Notes: generated by a model not told the origin, from the sequence alone. DNA of 7,446 bases from Pseudomonadota bacterium (GCA_023409795.1 JAEYQX010000151.1:1-7446); one strand, 5' to 3'; shown: positions 1 through 5,120, counted from the stretch's first letter. Numbers and translations are program-made.

Positions 1-21
1 GGCCTATCCGGTTCACGCGGG

Positions 22-34
22 GGCGTCTGACGCC
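22..34. repeat. Short perfect palindrome downstream of the DUF2946-like gene
   Basis: The sequence GGCGTC-T-GACGCC is a 6-bp inverted repeat around one base, just after the stop codon of the minus-strand gene at 39-422. As a hairpin only about four pairs could form, and no T-run follows on either strand, so it is not a convincing terminator. The same core, GCGTC-N-GACGC, recurs behind rplY at 1166-1176. It could be a protein-binding site for a gene beyond the left edge, or chance in GC-rich DNA. Confidence 0.3.
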
Positions 35-38
35 TTGT

Positions 39-422
39 TCAGGCCCGCGGCGGGGCAGTCGAGGGAGGTCGTGGCGGGGCGCGGGCGGGTGGCGGGATGC
101 TCGCCATCACCGGGGCCATGGCCTGGGCCACGGATGGCCCTGGCACTGATGCCGAAACGACGACGGGCGGCTGGGGCAAGATGGCCAGGACCGGCAGGAG
201 GCAGGCTGCGCACCTGGCCCCCACGTCGCGGCTGACAGGGCCATCGAACCCGCCGGCGTGGATGGTCTGGGGGCCCTCGGCCGTGCACAGGACAATGGGC
301 TGGGACGGGCTGGCGGCATAGGCCCCGAACGGCACGAGGCTGCCAAAGACAATGGCGAAGCTCGCGGCCAAGAAGGCCAGCGAGCGGGCAAGCGACCAAT
401 TGTCAGCCTGGGTCCGGGTCAC
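39..422 (-). CDS. Small exported DUF2946-like protein (possible metal-related)
   Basis: A 127-residue protein with an N-terminal signal-like segment: a polar start, a hydrophobic run at about residues 14-31 and a likely signal-peptidase site after GAYA near residue 36. The mature part has the pattern seen in DUF2946-type proteins: VLCTAEG with Cys46, His55, then Cys71-Ala-Ala-Cys74 followed by LLPVLAILPQPP, and a proline/arginine-rich tail with ARAPPRPP. In other bacteria this family often lies beside TonB-dependent receptors or copper chaperones, which suggests metal handling in the periplasm, but no such partner is visible here. The start is GTG at 420-422; an in-frame stop four codons upstream rules out a longer form. 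A clear, well-spaced Shine-Dalgarno is missing: AAGGG directly abuts the GTG. The gene lies 64 nt behind pth with no terminator between them, so co-transcription is possible. The family call rests on motif memory and the function is inferred. Confidence 0.72.
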   Translation of the reverse strand: MTRTQADNWSLARSLAFLAASFAIVFGSLVPFGAYAASPSQPIVLCTAEGPQTIHAGGFDGPVSRDVGARCAACLLPVLAILPQPPVVVSASVPGPSVAQAMAPVMASIPPPARAPPRPPSTAPPRA

Positions 423-430
423 CCCTTGCG

Positions 431-436
431 ATTATC
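431..436 (-). promoter_or_regulatory. Candidate -10 box for a nearly leaderless transcript
   Basis: On the minus strand GATAAT (five of six matches to TATAAT) ends 8 nt before the GTG start at 422, so a transcript from it would begin within a few bases of the start codon. The best -35 candidate 16 nt upstream, CTGGCC at 453-458, is weak. The absence of a well-spaced ribosome binding site fits leaderless initiation, but the evidence is thin. Confidence 0.25.
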
Positions 437-486
437 CCACGCCCCGCCATTTGGCCAGCGAGGCATAAGGTCCCGGATGGGCCTGC

Positions 487-1092
487 CTATTCTCCGCGGG
501 CGGCCTGGCGGGGGCTGAACTTGGGGGCAGGGGCCAGGCGCAAGACCTCGCCCTGGTAGCGCTCGTCATCGCCCTTGATGGCAAAGGGCAGGGCGTCGGC
601 ACAGGCGTTCAGCAGGGCGTTCAGCCATTCCTGGTCCGCCTTGGCAAAGTCGCCCAGGACATGGTGGTGAACCAGCTTGGGATCGCCGGGGTGGCCAACA
701 CCCATGCGGGCGCGGCGGAAGTCGGCCCCCAGGTGGGCAATGGCGCTGCGGATGCCGTTCTGGCCAGCGGCCCCGCCGCCCTTCTTCATGCGGAAGCGAC
801 CGGGGGCCAGGTCGATCTCGTCGTGGAAGACGATGATCCGCTCGACGGGCACCTTGTAGAAGCGGGCGGCCTCGCCGATCGCACGACCGCTTTCGTTCAT
901 ATAGGTCTGGGGCTTTATCAGGAGGATCTTCTCCCCCTCGATCTCGCCATCGTGGATCTTGGACTGGAACTTGGCCTTCTCGGGACCGAAGCGCCAGCGG
1001 CGTGCGATCTCGTCCGCAGCCATGAAGCCGATGTTGTGGCGGTTGTGTTCGTATTTTGCGCCGGGATTGCCCAGGCCAGCGATGATGATCAT
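487..1092 (-). CDS. pth: Peptidyl-tRNA hydrolase
   Basis: Cytoplasmic enzyme that cleaves the ester bond of peptidyl-tRNA released by stalled or aborted ribosomes, recycling tRNA. The 201 residues match the usual bacterial Pth length. The N-terminus IIIAGLGNPGAKYEHNRHNIGF carries the family signature with Asn9 and the catalytic His19. Asn66 lies in TYMNESG, Asp91 in FHDEIDL and Asn112 in GQNG; together these correspond to E. coli Asn10, His20, Asn68, Asp93 and Asn114. The residue before Asn112 is Gln111, where E. coli has His113. The ATG at 1090-1092 is the natural start because the family begins at this point; the nearest purine-rich site, GAGGG, is 13 nt upstream, which is rather far, and GAG 4-6 nt upstream is weak. 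rplY lies upstream on the same strand, separated by 94 nt holding a strong terminator, so pth depends on read-through or on a promoter inside that gap. Identity is secure. Confidence 0.98.
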   Translation of the reverse strand: MIIIAGLGNPGAKYEHNRHNIGFMAADEIARRWRFGPEKAKFQSKIHDGEIEGEKILLIKPQTYMNESGRAIGEAARFYKVPVERIIVFHDEIDLAPGRFRMKKGGGAAGQNGIRSAIAHLGADFRRARMGVGHPGDPKLVHHHVLGDFAKADQEWLNALLNACADALPFAIKGDDERYQGEVLRLAPAPKFSPRQAARGE

Positions 1093-1118
1093 GCGCTCGT
1101 CATGCCCTCAGAACCGGG

Positions 1119-1155
1119 CAAAGAAAAGCCCCGCCAGGTGATACCGGGCGGGGCT
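1119..1155 (-). terminator. Intrinsic terminator between rplY and pth
   Basis: Read on the minus strand, AGCCCCGCC pairs perfectly with GGCGGGGCT (9 bp; arms at 1147-1155 and 1127-1135) around an 11-nt loop, followed by TTTTCTTTG. This is a classic rho-independent terminator about 30 nt behind the rplY stop codon. No T-run follows the hairpin on the plus strand, so it acts in the minus direction only. It ends just 27 nt before the pth start, leaving little room for an independent pth promoter. Confidence 0.88.
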
Positions 1156-1165
1156 GATTCCAGAA

Positions 1166-1176
1166 GCGTCAGACGC
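1166..1176. repeat. Short palindrome behind the rplY stop codon
   Basis: GCGTC-A-GACGC is a perfect 5-bp inverted repeat around a single base, lying between the rplY stop and its terminator. It repeats the core of the palindrome at 22-34, and the same arms form part of the bamD terminator (GCGTC at 5093-5097, GACGC at 5104-5108). With a one-base centre it is a poor hairpin. Role unknown; chance is possible at this base composition. Confidence 0.3.
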
Positions 1177-1186
1177 GAAAAGCCGA

Positions 1187-1792
1187 TCAGGCTTCCTCGG
1201 TCGTCGTGTCGCCTTCTTCCGACTGGGCAGCGGCCGAGTTCTTGACCGTGGCGATCATGAAGTCGCGGTCGGTGATGGTCGGCTGGGCGTCACCGGCGTT
1301 GGTGATGTCCGAGAAGCGCAGGTTGGCACCAACCTCGACCTTGGACAGGTCGATGATCAGGGCTTCCGGCATCTGGTCGGCGCGAATCATCACTTCGACT
1401 TCGTGACGCACGACTTCCAGGGTGCCGCCCTGACGGTTGAACGGCGCTTCTTCAGCGTTGATGAACTGGACCGGCAGGGAAATCTTGACCGGAGCCGAAG
1501 CGTCAACGCGCATCAGGTCGAAGTGCATGGGACGATCCGAAACCGGATCGAAGTCCACGGTCTTGGCGATGACCGGCTGGGTCTCGTCGCCATACTTCAG
1601 GGTCACCAGGTGGCCCAGCAGCTTGCCGGTGTAGAGCGACTTGCGGAAGTCCTTCTCGTTCACCGAAATGGCAACGGGGGCCTTGTCGCCACCGTACAGG
1701 ACACCCGGGACAGAGCCCGCGCGACGAACGGCACGTGCGTTGCCGGTACCAACGCCTTCACGGACGTCAACGTTCAGAATGATCTCGGCCAT
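1187..1792 (-). CDS. rplY: Large-subunit ribosomal protein L25/Ctc
   Basis: Binds loop E of 5S rRNA in the central protuberance of the 50S subunit. The 201-residue length shows the long Ctc/TL5 type rather than the 94-residue E. coli L25. Residues 1-95 form the 5S-binding L25 domain, with GTGNARAVRRAGSVPGVLYGG at about 15-35 and the conserved HFDLMRVD near 89-96. Residues from about 100 to 185 form the C-terminal beta domain, with GGTLEVVRHEVEV. The last 15 residues are acidic and Thr-rich and look disordered. ATG at 1790-1792 is preceded by GAGG 8 nt upstream, which fixes the start. Downstream lies a strong terminator and then pth, a pairing I recall as common in alphaproteobacteria. The long leader with a hairpin raises the possibility of autogenous control, which is known for E. 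coli rplY. Confidence 0.98.
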   Translation of the reverse strand: MAEIILNVDVREGVGTGNARAVRRAGSVPGVLYGGDKAPVAISVNEKDFRKSLYTGKLLGHLVTLKYGDETQPVIAKTVDFDPVSDRPMHFDLMRVDASAPVKISLPVQFINAEEAPFNRQGGTLEVVRHEVEVMIRADQMPEALIIDLSKVEVGANLRFSDITNAGDAQPTITDRDFMIATVKNSAAAQSEEGDTTTEEA

Positions 1793-1820
1793 CGGGCTCG
1801 CCTCAATAACAACAGATACG

Positions 1821-1844
1821 CCGCGCCAACCCGTTTGGCCCGCG
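1821..1844 (-). promoter_or_regulatory. Hairpin in the rplY leader
   Basis: Read on the minus strand, CGCG-GG-CCAA, a 5-nt loop ACGGG, then TTGG-CGCG forms an 8-bp stem with a two-base bulge, about 30 nt upstream of the rplY start and ahead of its GAGG site. No T-run follows, so it is not a terminator. E. coli rplY is autogenously repressed through its mRNA leader, so this structure is a reasonable place to look for L25 binding, but no sequence match to that site is claimed. Confidence 0.4.
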
Positions 1845-1881
1845 CAGCGGGGTCATGAACCCTCGAATTCAAGAGCGCGGG

Positions 1882-1910
1882 CTATTACACGGATCAGGCA
1901 GGGTGTGCAA
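1882..1910 (-). promoter_or_regulatory. Candidate rplY promoter
   Basis: On the minus strand TTGCAC (1905-1910) is followed by TGTAAT (1884-1889, five of six to TATAAT) with a short 15-nt spacer, or by TAATAG at 17 nt. Transcription would start near 1877 and give a leader of about 85 nt containing the hairpin at 1821-1844. It is the best promoter-like pair in the gap but matches the Caulobacter consensus less well than the prs promoter. Confidence 0.35.
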
Positions 1911-1938
1911 CCGCTCCGGTCGTTTCCGCGCGGTGTGA

Positions 1939-1953
1939 ACCCTAATTTAGGGT
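1939..1953. repeat. 15-bp palindrome over the lipoprotein stop codon
   Basis: ACCCTAA-T-TTAGGGT is a perfect 7-bp inverted repeat around one base, covering the TAG stop (1942-1944) and the last codons of the lipoprotein gene. It is AT-rich in the middle, unlike its surroundings. No T-run follows on the minus strand, so it is not an obvious terminator. It might be an operator or chance. Confidence 0.35.
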
Positions 1954-2985
1954 GTCCTGTGTGGCTGCGGCGACCTGAACCGTCGGCACCGGGGTCTGGA
2001 CCGGGGCGGGCGCAGGCGTCGGCAGGGGCCCGGTATACTGGGCTGTACAGATGGCCAGGTCGCGGATCACGTGCCGGCCGGCGCAGAACATGTCTTCATA
2101 GTTGGGGCGCGAGGCCGCCAGGCATTGGAAGAGCATCAGCTTGGCCATGTTCAGGCAGAACTCGTTGCCTGATTCGTAGGTGAGGGCCTGGGTATTGGGG
2201 CGCGCGTCGTCGCCTGCCGCGCCCAGCGAGGCCAGGGCCGCGATGGCCAGGGAGTTGACGATGGCCGGGCTGAAGGGCGCGGCGCGGTGGGCCGGGCTCA
2301 GGCCCAGGCCGGAGCCGCTGTGGGCGGCGGCGAACAGGCGGGCGCTTTCCTCGGCCGAGGGCAGCTGCGGCACCGACAGGGCCTTGGCACCTTCCAGGCG
2401 GCCCAGGCGATCCGCGACGTTCTGGGTCGCCCAGCGACGGCGCGGGTCGTCGCGCTCCTGGATCGAATAGGCGTCACCCTCGACCGACTCGGCCAGAGCA
2501 GTCAGGGCGGTGATGTCCTTGCCCATGGTCGCGGTGATCAGGCCAACGGCGGCCTCGGTCCCCGGCAGGGTGGCGGCATAGGCGGGGTCAGCGACGATTC
2601 GCTCGATCATCTGCTGGCGGGCCTCGGGCGTGGTGCCGAACTGGCGCACGCCGGCAACGTATTCGGGCGACTGCAGGGCCAGGATGGCCCCATAGGCAAT
2701 CATGCCGCGCGACAGCTGGGCCACGTCATAGGCCGCGCCGGTGCGCACGGCGCTCTGGATCGATTCGGCGTCAGAGAAGGCCGCAGGAATGGCCCCGACG
2801 TCGCGGACAAAGGTGACATAGACCGCGGCGGCCTCGGCCACGCCAGAGTTCAGGCTGACCGGGGCGAGGGGCGGCGGTGGCGGGGGAGGCGGGGTCTCGA
2901 CCTCCGGCGTCGTACAGCTGGCCAGGACCGAAGCAGCGGCAAGTGCGGCTATGGTCAGGCCGCGGCGCAAGGAGACCTTGGGCAT
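1942..2985 (-). CDS. Unrecognised proline-rich lipoprotein with a four-cysteine C-terminal region
   Basis: I do not recognise a family. The N-terminus (MPKVSLRRGL, then a hydrophobic run ending VLASC) is a lipoprotein signal with lipobox L-A-S-C and the lipidated Cys at residue 24 of 347. It is followed by a run of eight prolines at about 33-40, a typical flexible linker, then a largely helical, Ala-rich domain without recognisable motifs. Near the end are four cysteines (277, 288, 301, 313; spacing CX10CX12CX11C), suited to two periplasmic disulfides, then a Pro/Thr/Val-rich tail. The ATG at 2983-2985 is chosen because GAGGG at 2996-3000 lies 10 nt upstream; a TTG two codons earlier is possible but only 4 nt from that site. 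The gene follows prs on the same strand behind a terminator. Codon use and lipobox support a real gene. Role unknown, probably envelope-associated. Confidence 0.85.
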   Translation of the reverse strand: MPKVSLRRGLTIAALAAASVLASCTTPEVETPPPPPPPPLAPVSLNSGVAEAAAVYVTFVRDVGAIPAAFSDAESIQSAVRTGAAYDVAQLSRGMIAYGAILALQSPEYVAGVRQFGTTPEARQQMIERIVADPAYAATLPGTEAAVGLITATMGKDITALTALAESVEGDAYSIQERDDPRRRWATQNVADRLGRLEGAKALSVPQLPSAEESARLFAAAHSGSGLGLSPAHRAAPFSPAIVNSLAIAALASLGAAGDDARPNTQALTYESGNEFCLNMAKLMLFQCLAASRPNYEDMFCAGRHVIRDLAICTAQYTGPLPTPAPAPVQTPVPTVQVAAATQDTLN

Positions 2986-2995
2986 CAGCAAACAT

Positions 2996-3000
2996 CCCTC
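2996..3000 (-). promoter_or_regulatory. Ribosome binding site deciding the lipoprotein start
   Basis: GAGGG on the minus strand lies 10 nt from ATG at 2983-2985 and 4 nt from TTG at 2989-2991. The usual spacing range favours the ATG. An ATG directly after GAGGG (2993-2995) is in another frame, which lacks any protein-like content. Confidence 0.6.
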
Positions 3001-3003
3001 GTA

Positions 3004-3034
3004 TTAAAAGCCGGGCGCGGAGACGCGCGCCCGG
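3004..3034 (-). terminator. Intrinsic terminator behind prs
   Basis: On the minus strand CCGGGCGCG pairs perfectly with CGCGCCCGG (9 bp; arms at 3026-3034 and 3011-3019) around a 6-nt loop and is followed by CTTTTAA. It begins 41 nt behind the prs stop codon. It ends only a few bases before the ribosome binding site of the lipoprotein gene, so that gene either relies on read-through from prs or has a promoter overlapping the hairpin. Confidence 0.9.
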
Positions 3035-3075
3035 TCACTGGCAGACAATAACGCCGAGGGATGGTTAGCCGAACG

Positions 3076-4011
3076 TTAATCGAAGAGTTTCGACACTGAT
3101 TCTTCATTCGCGATCCGACGGATAGCCTCGCCCATCAGCGGTGCCACGGAAACCGTGCGGATCTTTGAACACTTGGCGACCTTTTCAGGTTGCTCGATGG
3201 AATCGGTAATGACCAGTTCCTTCAGCGGGCCGTTCTGGACGCGGTCAACCGCGGGGCCGGACAGGACGCCGTGGCTGATATAGGCCGAAACCTCGGTCGC
3301 GCCGCGGTCGATCAGGGCCTGGGCCGCATTGACCAGGGTGCCGCCCGAATCGACGATGTCATCGAACAGGATGCAGCGGCGGCCCTCGACGTCGCCGATG
3401 ATGTTCATGACCTCGCTCTCGCCCGCCTTGGGGCGGCGCTTGTCGACGATGGCCAGGTCGGCATCCAGGCGCTTGGCCAGCGAGCGGGCGCGCACCACGC
3501 CGCCGACGTCGGGCGAGACGATCATCAGGTCGTCGCCCCGGGCATAGTTCTCGCGGATGTCGCGGGCCAGGACCGGCGTGGCCACCAGGTTGTCGGTGGG
3601 AATGTCGAAGAAGCCCTGAATCTGCCCGGCGTGCAGGTCCATGGTCAGGACGCGGTCGGCACCGGCGCGGGTGATCAGGTTGGCGACCAGCTTGGCCGAG
3701 ATCGGCGTGCGGCCGTCGGTCTTACGAACCTGACGCGCATACCCAAAATAGGGCATGACGGCCGTGATCCGCTTGGCCGAGGCCCGCACCAGGGCGTCGG
3801 TCATGATCAACAGTTCCATCAGGTTGTCGTTGGCCGGGAACGAGGTCGACTGGATGATGAAGACATCTTCACCCCGGACGTTTTCCTCGATCATGGCGAA
3901 CACTTCGTTGTCCGCGAAACGCTTCACCTGTGCCTTGGTGAGCGGCATGTCCAAATGGTTGCCGATCGCCTGGGACAGGGTCCGGTTCGAATTGCCAGAG
4001 AGCAGCTTCAT
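3076..4011 (-). CDS. prs: Ribose-phosphate pyrophosphokinase (PRPP synthase, class I)
   Basis: Transfers pyrophosphate from ATP to ribose 5-phosphate to make PRPP, the precursor for purines, pyrimidines, NAD, histidine and tryptophan; cytoplasmic. The 311-residue length is normal. Visible motifs: the ATP/regulatory segment FPANDNLMELL near 58-68, PYFGYARQ at 87-94, LTMDLHAGQIQGFF with His127 near 122-135, the flexible-loop residues VDKRRP at 189-194, and the PRPP/ribose-phosphate loop DDIVDSGGT at 217-225. The usual RQDRK is RQVRK here: residue 95 is Val, codon GTT at 3727-3729, one base from GAT. The segment is part of the ATP site, so this is unexpected for a normal enzyme. The start is ATG at 4009-4011 with AAGGA about 10 nt upstream. 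A Caulobacter-type promoter lies at 4074-4101 and an intrinsic terminator follows, so prs can form its own transcript. It diverges from bamD. Confidence 0.98.
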   Translation of the reverse strand: MKLLSGNSNRTLSQAIGNHLDMPLTKAQVKRFADNEVFAMIEENVRGEDVFIIQSTSFPANDNLMELLIMTDALVRASAKRITAVMPYFGYARQVRKTDGRTPISAKLVANLITRAGADRVLTMDLHAGQIQGFFDIPTDNLVATPVLARDIRENYARGDDLMIVSPDVGGVVRARSLAKRLDADLAIVDKRRPKAGESEVMNIIGDVEGRRCILFDDIVDSGGTLVNAAQALIDRGATEVSAYISHGVLSGPAVDRVQNGPLKELVITDSIEQPEKVAKCSKIRTVSVAPLMGEAIRRIANEESVSKLFD

Positions 4012-4073
4012 GACCGGTCATCCTTTTGCCGTCATTCCCCACGCCCGTATGGACGCAGTCAATCTGGACGCGC

Positions 4074-4101
4074 TCTTTAGCAGGGGTTGGCCTCGCATCA
4101 A
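4074..4101 (-). promoter_or_regulatory. prs promoter of Caulobacter housekeeping type
   Basis: On the minus strand TTGATGC (4095-4101) and GCTAAAGA (4074-4081) are 13 nt apart. The Caulobacter sigma-73 consensus is TTGACGS, 10-14 nt, GCTANAWC; the -35 matches six of seven and the -10 matches the first six positions. Transcription would start near 4067 and give a leader of about 56 nt. Confidence 0.65.
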
Positions 4102-4102
4102 G

Positions 4103-4114
4103 CCGTGATTACGG
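4103..4114. promoter_or_regulatory. Inverted repeat between the divergent prs and bamD promoters
   Basis: CCGT-GATT-ACGG has perfect 4-bp arms and lies between the -35 box of prs (ending 4101) and that of bamD (starting 4126). Its position would let a dimeric regulator act on both genes. The arms are short, so chance occurrence is quite possible. Confidence 0.3.
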
Positions 4115-4125
4115 ATTTCGCTGCA

Positions 4126-4153
4126 TTGGCATGGGGGCAACGACTGCTATAGA
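4126..4153 (+). promoter_or_regulatory. bamD promoter
   Basis: TTGGCAT (4126-4132) and GCTATAGA (4146-4153) are 13 nt apart, the spacing of Caulobacter housekeeping promoters. In E. coli terms it reads TTGGCA, 16 nt, TATAGA with an extended -10 TG at 4145-4146. The -10 is nearly identical to that of prs (GCTAAAGA). Transcription would start near 4160 and give a leader of about 60 nt. Confidence 0.62.
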
Positions 4154-4170
4154 GATCGCAAAGTGTCCGG

Positions 4171-4191
4171 CAGCACCCCGTGGGGGCGCTG
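4171..4191 (+). promoter_or_regulatory. Hairpin in the bamD leader
   Basis: CAGC-A-CCCC, a 3-nt loop GTG, then GGGG-C-GCTG forms a compact stem of eight pairs with one A-C mismatch. It lies 15 nt upstream of the bamD ribosome binding site and has no T-run, so it is not a terminator. It may stabilise the leader or be a control element; it also buries a GTG that could otherwise serve as an upstream start. Confidence 0.4.
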
Positions 4192-4206
4192 TTAAACAGG
4201 CAGCTT

Positions 4207-4212
4207 GAGAGG
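4207..4212 (+). promoter_or_regulatory. Ribosome binding site that selects the bamD TTG start
   Basis: GAGAGG lies 6 nt before TTG at 4219-4221, the ideal spacing. The alternative in-frame GTG at 4180 has no comparable site, sits in the hairpin loop, and would put 13 extra residues in front of a normal lipoprotein signal. Confidence 0.75.
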
Positions 4213-4218
4213 TCGCCC

Positions 4219-5067
4219 TTGTTCGCTACGAAGTCTCGATCCGGCCTGGTTCTGATGGCCGCGGCCGTCGCCGCCCTGACGGTGTCCGCCTGCGCGGGAA
4301 CCAAGCCGCGCCAGCGCCTGGCCTATGAAGAACGGCCGGTCGAGCTGCTCTACAACACGGGTTACGAACGCCTGCAGTCGCGCCGCTGGGCCGATGCCAT
4401 CGACTATTTCCAGGAGGTGGAGCGCCAGCACCCCTATTCGGAATGGTCGCGCCGCGCGATCCTGATGCAGGTCTACGCCTACTATCAGAACAACAACTAT
4501 CTTGAGGCGATTTCGGCAGCTGACCGCTTCATCGCCCTGTTCCCGGGCAATCCGTCGGCGGCCTATGCCTTCTATATGCGGGCTATCTGCAACTTCGAGC
4601 AGATCGTCGACGTGGGCCGGGATCAGGCCTATGCCGAGGCCGCCCTGCAGGGCCTGCGCGACGTGGCGCGTCGCTACCCGAACACGGCCTATGCCACCGA
4701 CGCCCTGATCAAGATCGACATGGTCAACGACCAGCTGGCGGGCAAGGAGATGGCCGTGGGCCGCTTCTACCAGCGCGCCAACCAGCCGCTGGCCGCCCTG
4801 AACCGCTACAAGACGGTGATCAACAACGAGGCCTTCCAGCGCAGCTCGCATACGCCCGAGGCCCTGTATCGCCTGGTCGAGGTCAACCTGATGCTGGGGC
4901 TGAAGGAAGAGGCGCTGCGCAATGGTGCGGTCCTGGGCCACAACTATCCGGGCAGCGTCTGGTATCTTGAGGCCTACAACCTGCTGACCGAGCGCGGCGA
5001 GCGCCTGAGCGTGCAGCCCGAGGGCAAGAGCGAGAGCTGGTTCCGCCGGATCATTCCCGGCCTCTGA
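4219..5067 (+). CDS. bamD: Outer-membrane protein assembly factor BamD
   Basis: Essential lipoprotein of the BAM complex, which folds beta-barrel proteins into the outer membrane; anchored in the inner leaflet of the outer membrane. From the TTG start it has 282 residues. The signal MFATKSRSGLVLM plus a hydrophobic run ends in the lipobox V-S-A-C with the lipidated Cys25. The mature part is helical and TPR-like: ERPVELLYNTGYERL, then YFQEVERQHPYSEW, YAYYQNNNYLEAI and FIALFPGNPSAAYAFYMRA, all typical of the BamD/ComL family, followed by further TPR-like helices up to ALRNGAVLGHNYPGSVWYLEAYNLL. The start is fixed by GAGAGG 6 nt upstream and by the length of the signal peptide. It has its own promoter and is followed by a terminator and recN. 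In many alphaproteobacteria bamD follows lpxC; here prs lies upstream and diverges instead. The tail ends SWFRRIIPGL, about 15 residues after a charged linker. Confidence 0.96.
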   Translation: MFATKSRSGLVLMAAAVAALTVSACAGTKPRQRLAYEERPVELLYNTGYERLQSRRWADAIDYFQEVERQHPYSEWSRRAILMQVYAYYQNNNYLEAISAADRFIALFPGNPSAAYAFYMRAICNFEQIVDVGRDQAYAEAALQGLRDVARRYPNTAYATDALIKIDMVNDQLAGKEMAVGRFYQRANQPLAALNRYKTVINNEAFQRSSHTPEALYRLVEVNLMLGLKEEALRNGAVLGHNYPGSVWYLEAYNLLTERGERLSVQPEGKSESWFRRIIPGL

Positions 5068-5088
5068 TAATTTCGGCCAAATCCCTGG

Positions 5089-5120
5089 CGCAGCGTCGCA
5101 AAAGACGCTGCGTTCTTGTT
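5089..5120 (+). terminator. Intrinsic terminator behind bamD
   Basis: CGCAGCGTC pairs perfectly with GACGCTGCG (9 bp; 5089-5097 with 5104-5112) around the loop GCAAAA, followed by the T-rich tail TTCTTGTT. It starts 21 nt behind the bamD stop codon. The last stem base and the whole tail are shared with the LexA box at 5112-5126, so bamD termination and recN control are interlocked. Confidence 0.85.

Noticed and set aside
13..399. Alternative minus-strand frame of 128 codons over the DUF2946-like gene
   Set aside because: Arg/Pro-rich out-of-frame translation without signal peptide; the frame at 39-422 has a signal sequence and the conserved C..H..CxxC pattern.
1093..1105. Four-codon upstream reading frame ending over the pth start (ATGA overlap)
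   Set aside because: The GAGGG in front is only one base from its ATG, too close for good initiation, and such short frames occur often by chance.
2287..3051. Plus-strand open frame of 254 codons opposite the lipoprotein gene
   Set aside because: The minus-strand frame has a lipobox, ribosome binding site and terminator context; the plus-strand frame has none and is Gly/Arg repetitive.
3190..4080. Plus-strand open frame of 296 codons opposite prs
   Set aside because: Antisense shadow of prs; the composition (Gly, Asp, Val, Arg, His rich) is typical of frame shadows and there is no ribosome binding site or family motif.
4180..4218. GTG at 4180 as the bamD start
   Set aside because: No ribosome binding site, it lies in a hairpin loop, and it would add 13 polar residues before the lipoprotein signal; the TTG at 4219 has GAGAGG at ideal spacing.
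4192..4941. Minus-strand open frame of 249 codons opposite bamD
   Set aside because: Antisense to a clear BamD with TPR-like helices; no motifs of its own.
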